Both the position numbers and the translations under genes were made by a program. A DNA stretch of 27,306 nt from MED-G116 sp038107835 (GTDB lineage: Bacteria > Pseudomonadota > Alphaproteobacteria > Puniceispirillales > Puniceispirillaceae): assembly GCA_038107835.1 (NCBI GenBank), contig JAYNHH010000029.1:1-27306 (forward strand), given 5' to 3'. Shown here piece after piece: positions 1 to 9,206 of the stretch. The notes under the pieces were generated by a model. It did no database searches, had not been told where the DNA came from, and worked only from the letters and a program-made list of their open reading frames with translations. Within the stretch, counting starts at the first letter, position 1. Every line of letters begins with the position of its first letter.

Positions 1-260
1 ACTAAAGTCGCCAGAACTATCTGACAGGACATCGCGCACACCGGACCATTTCATCTGGTCACATATTCATCCAGTGGCAGTCATCGGTAACTCATAGCAC
101 GATGACGTTACATCTCGGGCATGGTTTGCAGCTTGACTTGAAAGCTCTTGTGATTAACGCTCTATCTGCCTTCTCAGAAGAAACGCTGTATCAGACATTT
201 CTTTTTGGGGCCAAGAAAATCAGCGGCTGACGCTGACTTAAAATTTGAAGGGAGAACATA
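1..260. other. Upstream region of the amide/peptide ABC operon
   Basis: No gene is visible in these 260 bases. They should carry the promoter and leader of the ABC operon that starts at 261, but no convincing -35/-10 pair stands out; a TTGACT at 133-138 lacks a good partner. A short inverted repeat (TCAGCG at 220-225, CGCTGA at 231-236, 5-base loop) lies just upstream of the AAGGGAG ribosome binding site (248-254) and could fold in the leader RNA. Its role is unknown. Confidence 0.35.
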
Positions 261-1847
261 ATGAATAAGCTGTTAAAGGGCTGTTTGGTTGCAGCCACAT
301 TGGCGTTGAGCAGTGTCTCAGCGCATGCTGCAAAGGACGGGGGGACTCTGTCATTCCTCGTACAGCCCGAGCCACCAACTCTGGCGTCATATGTGTCAAC
401 TTCGGGTCCGATCGGTTTGGTTATGCCAAAGGTCTATGAGGGTCTGTTCGATTACGACAATGACGGAAAAATGATCCCAATCCTTGCCGAAAGCTATGAG
501 ATGAGCGCCGATGGCAAGACAGTGACGTTCAATTTGCGCAAGGGCGTGAAATGGCACGATGGAAAGCCATTCACCTCTGCCGATGTGCAGTTCACCGTCA
601 TGGACGTTCTGAAAAAGGTTCACCCACGCGGACCCAACTCCTTCCGTGAGGTCAGTGCCATTGAGACACCCGACGCCCATACAGCGATTTTCAAGCTGAA
701 CAAACCTGCCCCATATATGATGCGGTCCTTCTCGGCTTATGAATCACCAATGGTGCCAAAGCATCTGCTTGAGGGGCAGGATGTCAAGTCAGCGCCGCTC
801 GCCAACAATCCGGTTGGTACAGGTCCATTTAAATTTGTTGAGTGGAAAAAGGGTCAATATATCCGCCTCGACAAAAATGAGGATTATTGGCAGGAGGGAC
901 TGCCCCACCTTGACAGAATTGTAGGGCGGTTCATCCCCGACGCATCAACAAGAACGGCTGCCATGGAAAATGGTGAGGTTCTTTATGCAGCCTACAATGC
1001 TATTCCGAACATAGATGCTGTTCGCCTGAAAGACCGTGATGACATCGATGTGACAACGGACGGTTACTCGATGATCAACCCGATGGCATTGATTGAGTTC
1101 AACACCAAGGAAGGCCCGTTCGTTGATCCAGCTGTGCGTCGCGCGATTTCAACCGCAATCGACCGTCGCTTCATGATCGACACAATCTTCTTTGGCTATG
1201 GCAAGCCTGCCACCAGTGCGTTGAGCAGCAACTTCAAGGCCACCAACCTGCATGCTGCAATGCCGAACTATCCCGAGCGCGGCGATGTTGCAAAGGCCAA
1301 TGCGATGCTTGATGCGGCTGGCTTCAAGAAGAACTCAGACGGTGTTCGTCTCAACGGTGTCCTCGACATTATTCCCTATGGTGAGGATTGGCGCCGTGCC
1401 GGTGAGTATCTCAAGCAGGTCATGGGAGACATCGGCATCAATCTGGAACTGCGCTATGAGGACGTGCCGACATGGTTGAAGCGCGTCTATCACCGCTATG
1501 ACTTCCAGATGAACGTCAATTACTTCTATCAGCTTCCAGACCCTGTGCTGGGCGTGCACAGACATTACGGCACAGACCAGATCCGCAAGGGTACGCATTT
1601 TGTGAACTCCTCGCGATACAGCAACCCGACACTTGATGCCTTGCTCGATTCCGGTGCCGGTGAGCCGGATGCAGCAAAGCGCACAGCAGCCTATAACGAA
1701 ATCCAGCAGATTCTGGCGAATGACATGCCAGTTGTGAACCTGTTCGAGCTGGAATTCCTTGTTGTGTACAACAACAAGCTGAAAGGTGCATATGGCTCGG
1801 CAATGGGTGCATATGGCTCGTTCCGCGAAGCCTATCTGGACGACTAA
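261..1847 (+). CDS. Peptide/amide-type ABC transporter substrate-binding protein (SBP family 5)
   Basis: This is a periplasmic solute receptor of the OppA/DppA/NikA family (528 residues, usual family length). It delivers substrate to the permease pair encoded next. The first 23 residues are a Sec signal peptide (Lys at 3 and 6, a hydrophobic stretch, then SAHA before the mature AKDGG). The body has typical family segments: YEGLFDYD and LAESYE near the N-terminus, VKWHDGKPFTSADV, a VGTGPFKF stretch near residues 185-195, and VRRAISTAIDR near residue 295. The ATG follows AAGGGAG by six bases. It is the first gene of a plus-strand operon with two permeases, a fused ATPase and an amidase. That company suggests peptides, amides or N-acyl compounds as substrate, but the family is too broad in specificity to name one. 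A strong hairpin follows the stop codon. Confidence 0.93.
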   Translation: MNKLLKGCLVAATLALSSVSAHAAKDGGTLSFLVQPEPPTLASYVSTSGPIGLVMPKVYEGLFDYDNDGKMIPILAESYEMSADGKTVTFNLRKGVKWHDGKPFTSADVQFTVMDVLKKVHPRGPNSFREVSAIETPDAHTAIFKLNKPAPYMMRSFSAYESPMVPKHLLEGQDVKSAPLANNPVGTGPFKFVEWKKGQYIRLDKNEDYWQEGLPHLDRIVGRFIPDASTRTAAMENGEVLYAAYNAIPNIDAVRLKDRDDIDVTTDGYSMINPMALIEFNTKEGPFVDPAVRRAISTAIDRRFMIDTIFFGYGKPATSALSSNFKATNLHAAMPNYPERGDVAKANAMLDAAGFKKNSDGVRLNGVLDIIPYGEDWRRAGEYLKQVMGDIGINLELRYEDVPTWLKRVYHRYDFQMNVNYFYQLPDPVLGVHRHYGTDQIRKGTHFVNSSRYSNPTLDALLDSGAGEPDAAKRTAAYNEIQQILANDMPVVNLFELEFLVVYNNKLKGAYGSAMGAYGSFREAYLDD

Positions 1848-1858
1848 AAAAAAGCAGT

Positions 1859-1886
1859 GCTGGGCACGAAATTTTTCGGGCCCAGC
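1859..1886 (+). terminator. Intercistronic hairpin after the binding-protein gene (attenuator or mRNA stabiliser)
   Basis: GCTGGGC (1859-1865) pairs perfectly with GCCCAGC (1880-1886). Inside, after one mismatch, CGAAA (1867-1871) can pair with TTTCG (1874-1878), giving about 12 base pairs. The hairpin starts 11 bases after the binding-protein stop. The downstream sequence is pyrimidine-rich but has no clean T-run, so partial termination or 3' end protection is more likely than full termination. Such structures are common behind binding-protein genes, where the receptor is needed in excess over the permeases. Confidence 0.6.
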
Positions 1887-1943
1887 TCCTTCTCTGATTC
1901 TCAAAAACACCTCTTCTATAGATATTATGAAATTTACATTGCC

Positions 1944-2930
1944 ATGACCCGATCCACCAAAATCATCAAATATGTGAGCAGGCGGCTGTTTCAGGGTGTA
2001 CCCATCATCCTTGCAATTATTGTCATCAATTTCTTTCTCCTTAATCTGGCAGAAGGTGATGCTGTTGATGTGCTTGCCGGTGAGGCTGGCTCGGCAACGC
2101 CGGAATATATGGCGCAGCTGCGGGCCAAATTCGGTCTCGATCAACCGCTTCCGGTGCAGTTGCTTGTCTATCTGAAAAATGTGCTTGCCCTCGATCTCGG
2201 TTATTCCTTCCGCCATGACATGCCAGTCAGCGATCTGATCTTTGACAGGTTTTTTGCAACCGGCTTGCTGATGACCTGCACAATCCTGTTGGCGGTTGGC
2301 TTTGGCGTTCTTCTGGGCCTGCTTGCAGCAATGCGGCTGAACACCTGGAAAGACGCCGTCATTACAGTCTTTGCGCTGATCACCTATGCCACTCCCTTGT
2401 TCTGGGTCGGCCTGATGATGATTGTTGTGTTCTCGCTTAAGCTGGGCTGGCTGCCGACAAGTGGCATGGAGAATGTCGCCGCCTTCTATGAGGGATGGGA
2501 CCGGGTAAAGGATATTGCCGTGCATCTCATCCTGCCAACGATCACGCTGTCACTGTTTTATCTGGCGCTCTACACGCGCATGATGCGGGCCTCAATGCTT
2601 GAACAATATGGTCAGGACTATGTGGTCACAGCCAGAGCCAAGGGACTGACAGAACGGCGGATCACCTTTGTCCATGTCCTGCGCAATGCCCTTCTCCCCG
2701 TTGTGACGATGGCAGGTGTTCAGGTTGGCGCCCTCATCGGCGGGTCGGTGATTGTCGAGTCAGTCTTTGCATGGCCTGGCCTTGGAATGCTGGCCTTTGA
2801 GTCGCTGTTCGCAAGGGATCTCAATCTGCTGCTTGGTATTTTCATGCTGTCATCAATTCTAGTGATTGTGGTCAATTTGATAGTGGATATCATCTACTGT
2901 TTCCTCGACCCACGGATCGAGGTTTCCTGA
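1944..2930 (+). CDS. Opp/Dpp-type ABC transporter permease (DppB-like)
   Basis: First inner-membrane permease of the importer (328 residues). It has an N-terminal transmembrane helix (about residues 16-35), a periplasmic segment with the family pattern around FGLDQPLPVQ and LGYSFR, then a block of five or so helices. The cytoplasmic EAA loop that docks to the ATPase is visible around residues 225-260 (DYVVTARAKGL followed by HVLRNALLPVV). An in-frame GTG at 1857 would add 29 residues, but these would be encoded by the hairpin at 1859-1886 and do not resemble the family start. MTRSTKIIKYVSRRLFQG from 1944 does. No strong ribosome binding site precedes 1944. The next permease starts one base after this stop codon, so the two are likely translated together. 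Confidence 0.9.
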   Translation: MTRSTKIIKYVSRRLFQGVPIILAIIVINFFLLNLAEGDAVDVLAGEAGSATPEYMAQLRAKFGLDQPLPVQLLVYLKNVLALDLGYSFRHDMPVSDLIFDRFFATGLLMTCTILLAVGFGVLLGLLAAMRLNTWKDAVITVFALITYATPLFWVGLMMIVVFSLKLGWLPTSGMENVAAFYEGWDRVKDIAVHLILPTITLSLFYLALYTRMMRASMLEQYGQDYVVTARAKGLTERRITFVHVLRNALLPVVTMAGVQVGALIGGSVIVESVFAWPGLGMLAFESLFARDLNLLLGIFMLSSILVIVVNLIVDIIYCFLDPRIEVS

Positions 2931-2931
2931 C

Positions 2932-3765
2932 ATGTCGACATTCTGGCAACGCTACAAGCGCAACAAATCCGCCGTTTTCGGCCTCGGTGTCATTCTTCTT
3001 GTCATCATCATGGCGGCGACAGCGAACTTCCTGTACCCGTTCGACCCCTTCAGACTAGCCGGAAAGCCCCTGTCTGGACCGGGAATGAATGGATTTCTGC
3101 TTGGCAGCGACTCGCTTGGCCGGGATGTGGCCGCCGGCATAGTGCATGGTGCCAAGACGAGCCTGCTGATTGGCCTGATTGCAACACTTGTTGCTGTTTT
3201 CATCGGCATCGTTTTTGGTGCCTTTTCTGGATATTATGGTGGTCGTCTTGATGATTTCCTGATGCGTGTTACCGAGATTTTTCAGACAATCCCCTCCTTC
3301 ATTTTTGCGATCCTGCTGGTGGCCATTATGAAGCCGTCGATCGTCAGCATCGTCATCGCCATTGCCGTGGTATCGTGGCCTGGCGTGGCGAGGCTTGTCA
3401 GGGGCGAGTTTCTGGCGCTGAAGAATCGGGAATTCGTGCAGGCCTGTCACACGCTTGGCATGAATGATTTACGGATCATGCTGCGTGAAATTCTGCCAAA
3501 CTGCATGAGTCCGATTATTGTCATTGGCTCGCTGATGGTTGCTACGGCCATCCTGATCGAGAGTGGTCTTGCCTTTCTGGGGTTGGGCGATCCCAATATC
3601 ATGAGTTGGGGGTTTCAGATTGGCGCGGGACGGACCATGCTGCGCTCAGCATGGTGGGTCTGCACCTTCCCCGGGGTCGCAATCCTGATCACGGTTTTGG
3701 CTATTAATCTTGTTGGTGAAGGGCTGAATGATGCCCTGAACCCCCGGTTGCGAGAGAGAAATTGA
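2932..3765 (+). CDS. Opp/Dpp-type ABC transporter permease (DppC-like)
   Basis: Second permease of the importer (277 residues), partner of the DppB-like subunit. It starts with the usual short cytoplasmic segment rich in Arg/Lys (QRYKRNKSAVFG), a first helix, and the family periplasmic motif LGSDSLGRDV (about residues 57-66). The remaining helices follow, with an EAA loop near residues 165-200 (EFVQACHTLGMND followed by REILPNCMSPII). The ATG at 2932 lies two bases from the previous stop. The gene end overlaps the start of the ATPase gene by four bases, a tight operon arrangement. Confidence 0.92.
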   Translation: MSTFWQRYKRNKSAVFGLGVILLVIIMAATANFLYPFDPFRLAGKPLSGPGMNGFLLGSDSLGRDVAAGIVHGAKTSLLIGLIATLVAVFIGIVFGAFSGYYGGRLDDFLMRVTEIFQTIPSFIFAILLVAIMKPSIVSIVIAIAVVSWPGVARLVRGEFLALKNREFVQACHTLGMNDLRIMLREILPNCMSPIIVIGSLMVATAILIESGLAFLGLGDPNIMSWGFQIGAGRTMLRSAWWVCTFPGVAILITVLAINLVGEGLNDALNPRLRERN

Positions 3766-5420
3766 CGGAAAAACTTCTTCAAATAGACAATCTGTTCATT
3801 GAACTGCCTGCCGGCTCTGAGCGGCAACATGCGGTTCAGGACCTGTCATTGGAACTCGCTCCGGGTGAAACACTTTGCGTTGTGGGCGAGAGTGGATCAG
3901 GCAAATCACTGACGGCACGCGCGGTCATGGGACTTTTACCAGCACCACATGTCCGCGTTTCTGACGGACAGATCAATTTCAATGGTGAAGATGTAACCAA
4001 GGCGACCTATGACAGGTTGCGGGACATTCGCGGCAGCGAAATTTCGATGATTTTTCAGGAGCCGATGACCGCACTGAATCCTGTCATGTCCATCGGCAGT
4101 CAAATCGACGAGATTTTTCGCTATCATGTGAGCATGTCCCGCTCCGAGCGGCTTGAGCGGGCGATAGAATTGCTGCGGGACGTCAATCTGCCAAATCCAG
4201 AGCAGATTATGAATGCCTACCCGCACGAACTATCCGGTGGGCAGCGGCAACGCTCAATGATTGCGATGGCACTGGCGCTAAAGCCACAGATTTTGATCGC
4301 TGATGAACCAACAACCGCACTTGATGTGACAACCCAGGCGCAGATTTTGAAGTTGATCCGCGATATGCAGACTGCCAGCAACACCGGTGTGCTGTTTATC
4401 ACCCATGATTTTGGCGTTGTCGCTGATATTGCTGACCGTGTGGTGGTGATGCAGCATGGCCTTGTCGTGGAAAGTGGAACGGTCAATCAGGTTCTGAATT
4501 CGCCCCAACATCCCTATACGCAGGCTCTCATCAACGCGGTCCCTAGCCTTATGCCACGCGAGGCACGCTCAAGATCAGAAAAGACCGTATTGCAGGTCAG
4601 AGGCTTGAACAAGACCTTTGGCGGCGGGAAAAGTCTCTTTGGCTTCGGCAAACCAAACCGTGAAGTCAAAGCTGTGCAGAATGTTGAGCTTGATCTTCAC
4701 AAGGGTGAAACGCTTGGCGTTGTTGGCGAAAGTGGATCAGGCAAATCCACGCTGGCGCGATGCATTATCCGGCTGATGGATACGGATTCAGGAGAAATCA
4801 GCATTGACGGAAACGAGATAAACAGTCTCAGCCGGGCCGAAATGCGTCCCTGGCGCAACAAAATCCAGATGGTCTTTCAGGATCCCTTTGCCTCATTGAA
4901 TCCACGGGTTCGGGTGGGAGACATCATTGCCCAGGGTCCGGTTACACAGGGCATTGAAAGGGACGAAGCTATCAAGCGGGCGCGTGAACTCATTTCCATT
5001 GTCGGCCTTGATGCAAGGGCTTTTGACAGGTTTCCGCATGAATTTTCTGGTGGCCAACGACAGCGTATCGGCATCGCGCGGTCACTTGCACTCAAACCGG
5101 AAATCCTGATTGCCGACGAACCAGTTTCGGCGCTTGATGTATCCATACAGGCACAGATCCTGGAACTTCTGGATGAGATTCGTGACCAGATGAATCTTTC
5201 CATGCTGTTCATCACACATGATTTGCGTGTTGCCGCACAGGTCTGTGACCGCCTTGCCGTAATGCGCTATGGCGAGATCGTCGAAACAGGTGCCACCGCT
5301 CAACTTTTCGCCAATCCACAACACAGCTATACACGCGATCTTTTGGCCGCGGTGCCCGGCAAGGAATGGAAAGCCGGAAGCAAACCAAAATCTGTCAAAT
5401 CCAAGAAGAAATCAGCCTAG
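3762..5420 (+). CDS. Double ABC transporter ATPase (DppD-DppF fusion type)
   Basis: One polypeptide of 552 residues carries both nucleotide-binding domains of the importer, as in YejF or GsiA, so the transporter needs no separate D and F subunits. The N-terminal half has Walker A GESGSGKS at residues 42-49, signature LSGGQRQR at 157-164 and Walker B ILIADEP at 177-183. The C-terminal half repeats these, with Walker A at 322-329, FSGGQRQR and ILIADEP further on. Each half ends with the Opp-type NPQH(S/P)YT segment. The tail is Lys-rich. The start is a TTG overlapping the permease stop (TTGA), preceded by GAGAGAG. No ATG gives the full first beta-strand, so TTG is the best choice. Confidence 0.93.
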   Translation: MTEKLLQIDNLFIELPAGSERQHAVQDLSLELAPGETLCVVGESGSGKSLTARAVMGLLPAPHVRVSDGQINFNGEDVTKATYDRLRDIRGSEISMIFQEPMTALNPVMSIGSQIDEIFRYHVSMSRSERLERAIELLRDVNLPNPEQIMNAYPHELSGGQRQRSMIAMALALKPQILIADEPTTALDVTTQAQILKLIRDMQTASNTGVLFITHDFGVVADIADRVVVMQHGLVVESGTVNQVLNSPQHPYTQALINAVPSLMPREARSRSEKTVLQVRGLNKTFGGGKSLFGFGKPNREVKAVQNVELDLHKGETLGVVGESGSGKSTLARCIIRLMDTDSGEISIDGNEINSLSRAEMRPWRNKIQMVFQDPFASLNPRVRVGDIIAQGPVTQGIERDEAIKRARELISIVGLDARAFDRFPHEFSGGQRQRIGIARSLALKPEILIADEPVSALDVSIQAQILELLDEIRDQMNLSMLFITHDLRVAAQVCDRLAVMRYGEIVETGATAQLFANPQHSYTRDLLAAVPGKEWKAGSKPKSVKSKKKSA

Positions 5421-5461
5421 GTCAGCGGCCCTCCGACACCCGGGCTTTTCAAGGAGAGACC

Positions 5462-6838
5462 ATGTCAGATTATCTTGGAACCATTGAGAGCCTTGCAGAC
5501 TGCTATGCTGAGGGAAGTCTGCAACCGAGCCGGGTTGTTGCCGCTCATATTGATCAAATCAGCAAAAAGGACTCAAAGCTCGGCGCGTTTCAGCATGTCT
5601 TCCATGACGAAGCCATGGAACAGGCTGTCGCCGCTGACAGGGCGTTGGCGGCTGGCTACAGGCTTGGACCCTTTCATGGCATTCCATTTGCGCTGAAAGA
5701 TATCTATGAATGTGAGGGGCAGATTTGTACATATGGGTCAATGGCTCACAGTGACCGTGTATCACCTGTCACCGGGACTGTTGTTCACCGTCTGCTTGCG
5801 GCAGGGGGCATCCTGCTTGGCCGTACAAAGACCGTTGAGCATGCCTTTGGGGCATGGGGAACGAACCAGAAGATGGGAAGCCCATGCAACCCCTGGAAAG
5901 CGGATGAACATCATATTGCCGGAGGTTCGTCCTCGGGGTCGGCAGTGGCCACTGCTGCCGGAATGGCGGTCTGTGCGATCGGGTCTGATACGGGCGGTTC
6001 TGTTCGACTGCCAGCGGCATTCTGCGGTGTCACAGGATTGAAAGTCACAGAGGGGCGGCTTGAATGCGACGGTATCATGCCTCTGTCACAGACCCTTGAT
6101 ACACCCGGTCCAATCACCCAGACAGTTGCCGACAGTGTCATTCTATTTGATGTGATGGCCGGGCGCGATGGCAGAGTGATTGACGCTGACAGACGAGACA
6201 GTGCGGGCATCTACGCGGCCCTGGCAGGCACGGTGGCAGGGTTGAGACTTGGCAGCCTATCCGATGAGGAACGGGCGCATTGCTCCGACGCAATTTTGGC
6301 CAGTTATGACAATGCTCTTGCTGCCCTTGAGGAAATGGGGGCACTCATTTCCCCCTTTTCCTCACCGTTTGACTATGGCGATCTGGCAGATGACAATGGT
6401 GCCATCACAGCAATTGAGGCCTATTTCAATCATGGCCATCTCTATGAGCAGTCAGATTTGCCGATGGATGAGGATGTGCGTAAGCGGGTATTGTCCGGTA
6501 AGACATATCCGGCATATGCCTATCTCGAAATGCTTCAAAAACGACGCAGCAAGGGCCGGCAATTCATTTCAGCCATGCAGGGCTTTGACGCCATTTTGAC
6601 GCCAACCACGACCTACACCGCGCCACTTCTGAGCGAGGTTGATCAATCAATTTCCCCTGCACATTTTACCCGACCATTCAATTATCTTGGACTTTGTGGT
6701 CTGAGCGTTCCCATGGGTTTGGCAGATGATGGTCTGCCGCTCGGTCTGCAGATTGTCGCGCGGCCCCATGATGAGGCAATGGCTGTCCGCGTCGGCAACT
6801 CCCTTGAAAAGGCCTTGCCCAAAATCGGGCGGCCCTAA
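5462..6838 (+). CDS. Amidase-signature family hydrolase
   Basis: Cytoplasmic amide-bond hydrolase of 458 residues, a normal length for the family (GatA, AtzF, malonamidase-type enzymes). The Ser-cisSer-Lys triad is intact: Lys79 in ALKD, cis-Ser156 in GGSSSGS and nucleophile Ser180 in GSDTGGSVRLP. The 24-residue spacing between the two serines is the family norm. An earlier in-frame ATG (5366) lies inside the ATPase gene; the ATG at 5462 has AAGGAGA five bases away and is preferred. It is the last gene of the ABC operon, so its substrate is probably what the transporter imports or a breakdown product: an amide, N-carbamoyl compound or similar. GatA is unlikely because gatB/gatC are absent. 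The exact substrate cannot be read from sequence. Confidence 0.92.
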   Translation: MSDYLGTIESLADCYAEGSLQPSRVVAAHIDQISKKDSKLGAFQHVFHDEAMEQAVAADRALAAGYRLGPFHGIPFALKDIYECEGQICTYGSMAHSDRVSPVTGTVVHRLLAAGGILLGRTKTVEHAFGAWGTNQKMGSPCNPWKADEHHIAGGSSSGSAVATAAGMAVCAIGSDTGGSVRLPAAFCGVTGLKVTEGRLECDGIMPLSQTLDTPGPITQTVADSVILFDVMAGRDGRVIDADRRDSAGIYAALAGTVAGLRLGSLSDEERAHCSDAILASYDNALAALEEMGALISPFSSPFDYGDLADDNGAITAIEAYFNHGHLYEQSDLPMDEDVRKRVLSGKTYPAYAYLEMLQKRRSKGRQFISAMQGFDAILTPTTTYTAPLLSEVDQSISPAHFTRPFNYLGLCGLSVPMGLADDGLPLGLQIVARPHDEAMAVRVGNSLEKALPKIGRP

Positions 6839-6856
6839 TTACGTGTCTTTCAGGCT

Positions 6857-8968
6857 CTAGGTGGTGTCCACAAACCTGTTGACGACATTTCGAAGAAGCC
6901 GAGACACGTTATTGTCAAAATTGTTCCATGGCAGGCTGCCACAAAAGGTAATCGAACCAACAGCAAAGACTTCACCACCAGATGGCGTTTTCACATACAC
7001 CATATCGGCGCGCTTTGCCTGCGCCTCACTTTCACCCGACAGGTTGGTGAGGTGAGTGAGCTGTTCTTCTGGCACGAGCATGAAACTGTCGCCGAAGGAC
7101 TGTGCAAGGATTGTGATGTCCAGTCCGTTATCAAGGGCAGGATCGATGCGATCAAGCTCGAACCCGGCTGCGCCGTTGCCGCTAAAGCCAAAATCACCAA
7201 TCACATCATCATTGATTCCGCTAAAAACCCAGTCAAAGGTGGAATCGAAACAGATACGTTTATACCCCTCACCAACAAACACACCCTGCGCGGTAAAACC
7301 AATCCCCACAAGCTGCTGGGGCGGTCTTGCATTTCGCCTCCATAATCCACCATAGGATCCATCAAAGCCATTGTAATATTCGCCTGGTTCTGATGCCCAC
7401 GCTCGCAATCCATCCTCAGCCCGGCGTATTTCAAGCAGGTCGGGATCTTCCGCATGTCTGACAATCCGCCAGTAGAAACCGTTGCCACCAAGATAGATCA
7501 ATCGCCCACCTCCATCGCGATAGGCCATCAGAGCATCCAGCATTGCCGTGGTATGATATTCCGGGTGGGTGCCGGTCATCACGGCATCGTAACCCCTGAT
7601 TGCTTCAACACCTTCACGATCAAGCTCATCATCCGTGATGATGTCATAGTCTATGTTCTGGTTATGCAACCACGAGATGAGATGGCTATCAGCCTGAAAA
7701 TGGCGCAATCCGGAACAGTCAGCTGCTCCAAACGTTATGTATCCCGGACGAAGGTTGAAAAGCGGCCTTTTGCAAGAGGCATGACAGATGCCACTTCCAT
7801 CATGAAAAATGTTGTAGGTGGATAATCCATATTCGGGATGGGCCGCTGGATTATGGGGATAGGCTCCATCGGCAGCGATGCGGTCCTGCCAGGATGGCGC
7901 ATAATCTGGACGCGCATGGTTTCCATAGATTGCATAGGTGAAGGTGGAGACCAGCACGCACAGCTTTGCCGTTGGCGCTCCTTTTGGAGGACAGACAAAA
8001 AATGGCATGGCGTCTTCATGCTTACCGCTGGAGATGCGCATCACATAGATCCCAGATGGCATGGATTGCGGCAATTCGAGGGAAAAGCTGGTCTCCCAGC
8101 CAAAATCATAGATGGCATCCTCATTGAAATGTATCGCTGCATAATGCTCAGGTTTGTGTCGCCAGCACATTTCACTGGCATCCCATAGGCTGCACCGAAC
8201 AGCGCGGACTGGCGCATTCACCAGGCGCAGTTCCTGACCTGCCGCGCCAAGAGCGCTTGGCACGCACAGCGAAGTCATCTCATCAGCAAGGTTCCATCTT
8301 TCGACCACCACCCCGTCGACGGACAGCGCGGGCGCTTCAATCCTGCCGTTGAAGAACTGCGCCACTGAACCACCCCGGTCACGCGCCGCAAGGAAAAGTG
8401 TCCCATCGAGAGCAGGAGCGATATCTGTTTTCGCCTCCACAGTCAGGCTTTCTTCCCCGGCACTGTTGCGGATTTGATCAACCCGCAATGTCATGCGCCC
8501 ATCAGCGTCAATCATCGCGGCAATTTTGTACCACCTGTTCAAGATTATGGGCGCAGGTGTAACCAACTCAGTCGAGGCAACTTTCCAACAGATCTGACCC
8601 TCTCCATCAAGGGTGATCTCCTTATTCCCCAATGACATGATCGTTTGCGGTTTACCCGTCAAAATGGTTGGCTTGACGGTGACGGAAAATTCGACTTTTC
8701 CACTCCCAACATAGGAAATCCTCTCCGCGGTCACCGCATGCGAACCCGGGGTAAATTTCTGTTCCCTGCCCTCAAATTCCAGAGGCGCAAACAAATCATC
8801 GCAGCATGTCTCAACAACACCCATACCGGATGGATTGGCGTCAGCCGAAATCGAACGGAACAACCGCGCCTTTACAGAGGTTCGTGTTTTACAGGAGACC
8901 TTAAAATCGAGCGTTTCACCGGGGCGCGCTGACAGTCTGTTCGTATAGCCAATAAGATCGATTGTCAT
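6857..8968 (-). CDS. N,N-dimethylformamidase large-subunit family protein
   Basis: Large protein (703 residues from the ATG at 8968) resembling the beta (large) subunit of bacterial N,N-dimethylformamidase, an iron-dependent amidohydrolase unrelated to amidase-signature enzymes. Visible parts: an N-terminal beta-rich domain (IGYTNRLSARPGETLDFKV), a concanavalin/LamG-like beta-sandwich at roughly residues 80-235 (RWYKIAAMIDADGRMTLRVD, FFNGRIEAP), and the C-terminal catalytic-type domain from about residue 290. Landmarks there are GTHPEYHT, GGRLIYLGGNGFYWR and EYYNGFDGSYGG. The characterised enzyme binds Fe through two Tyr and one Glu; candidates exist but I cannot assign them with certainty. 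No small subunit gene is nearby, so activity on dimethylformamide itself should not be assumed. An in-frame GTG at 8998 would add 10 residues. It ends 18 bases from the amidase stop, tail-to-tail. Confidence 0.82.
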   Translation of the reverse strand: MTIDLIGYTNRLSARPGETLDFKVSCKTRTSVKARLFRSISADANPSGMGVVETCCDDLFAPLEFEGREQKFTPGSHAVTAERISYVGSGKVEFSVTVKPTILTGKPQTIMSLGNKEITLDGEGQICWKVASTELVTPAPIILNRWYKIAAMIDADGRMTLRVDQIRNSAGEESLTVEAKTDIAPALDGTLFLAARDRGGSVAQFFNGRIEAPALSVDGVVVERWNLADEMTSLCVPSALGAAGQELRLVNAPVRAVRCSLWDASEMCWRHKPEHYAAIHFNEDAIYDFGWETSFSLELPQSMPSGIYVMRISSGKHEDAMPFFVCPPKGAPTAKLCVLVSTFTYAIYGNHARPDYAPSWQDRIAADGAYPHNPAAHPEYGLSTYNIFHDGSGICHASCKRPLFNLRPGYITFGAADCSGLRHFQADSHLISWLHNQNIDYDIITDDELDREGVEAIRGYDAVMTGTHPEYHTTAMLDALMAYRDGGGRLIYLGGNGFYWRIVRHAEDPDLLEIRRAEDGLRAWASEPGEYYNGFDGSYGGLWRRNARPPQQLVGIGFTAQGVFVGEGYKRICFDSTFDWVFSGINDDVIGDFGFSGNGAAGFELDRIDPALDNGLDITILAQSFGDSFMLVPEEQLTHLTNLSGESEAQAKRADMVYVKTPSGGEVFAVGSITFCGSLPWNNFDNNVSRLLRNVVNRFVDTT

Positions 8969-9206
8969 TGAGGTTTTACCACGCTTATCTTTTCTCACCC
9001 GTCCACCATATCAAGCTGTCGGGGTTGGCGCACCAGCTAAGATATGTCCGCTGATGACAGCCCGTAACACTCTCCATCCGAGGAGTCATTGTCATCCTCC
9101 ACGCAATGCCGAACGGTTTGGCTTTTTGCGATCAATCGGCTTTGTGATAGGGTCTTTGGGCGAGGATTTCTCGTCCACCAATGAGCCTAACCACGGGAGC
9201 CAGGGC

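Noticed and set aside
133..161. Possible sigma-70 promoter starting with TTGACT
   Set aside because: No acceptable -10 hexamer at 16-18 bases; spacing and sequence of GATTAA do not fit.
1335..2525. A long (396-codon) minus-strand frame
   Set aside because: It lies antisense to the binding-protein and permease genes, and its His/Gln/Cys-rich translation has no recognisable family; it is a reading-frame shadow.
3055..3450. Antisense frame inside the DppC-like permease gene
   Set aside because: Codon pattern and motifs all belong to the plus-strand permease; the antisense translation is His/Asp/Asn-rich and unlike any family.
5462..6838. Possibility that the amidase is GatA (Glu-tRNA amidotransferase subunit A)
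   Set aside because: No gatB or gatC nearby, and it is the last gene of a solute importer operon.
9054..9206. N-terminal extension of the cupin gene
   Set aside because: The 51 extra residues look non-coding, and a good ribosome binding site precedes the internal ATG at 9207.
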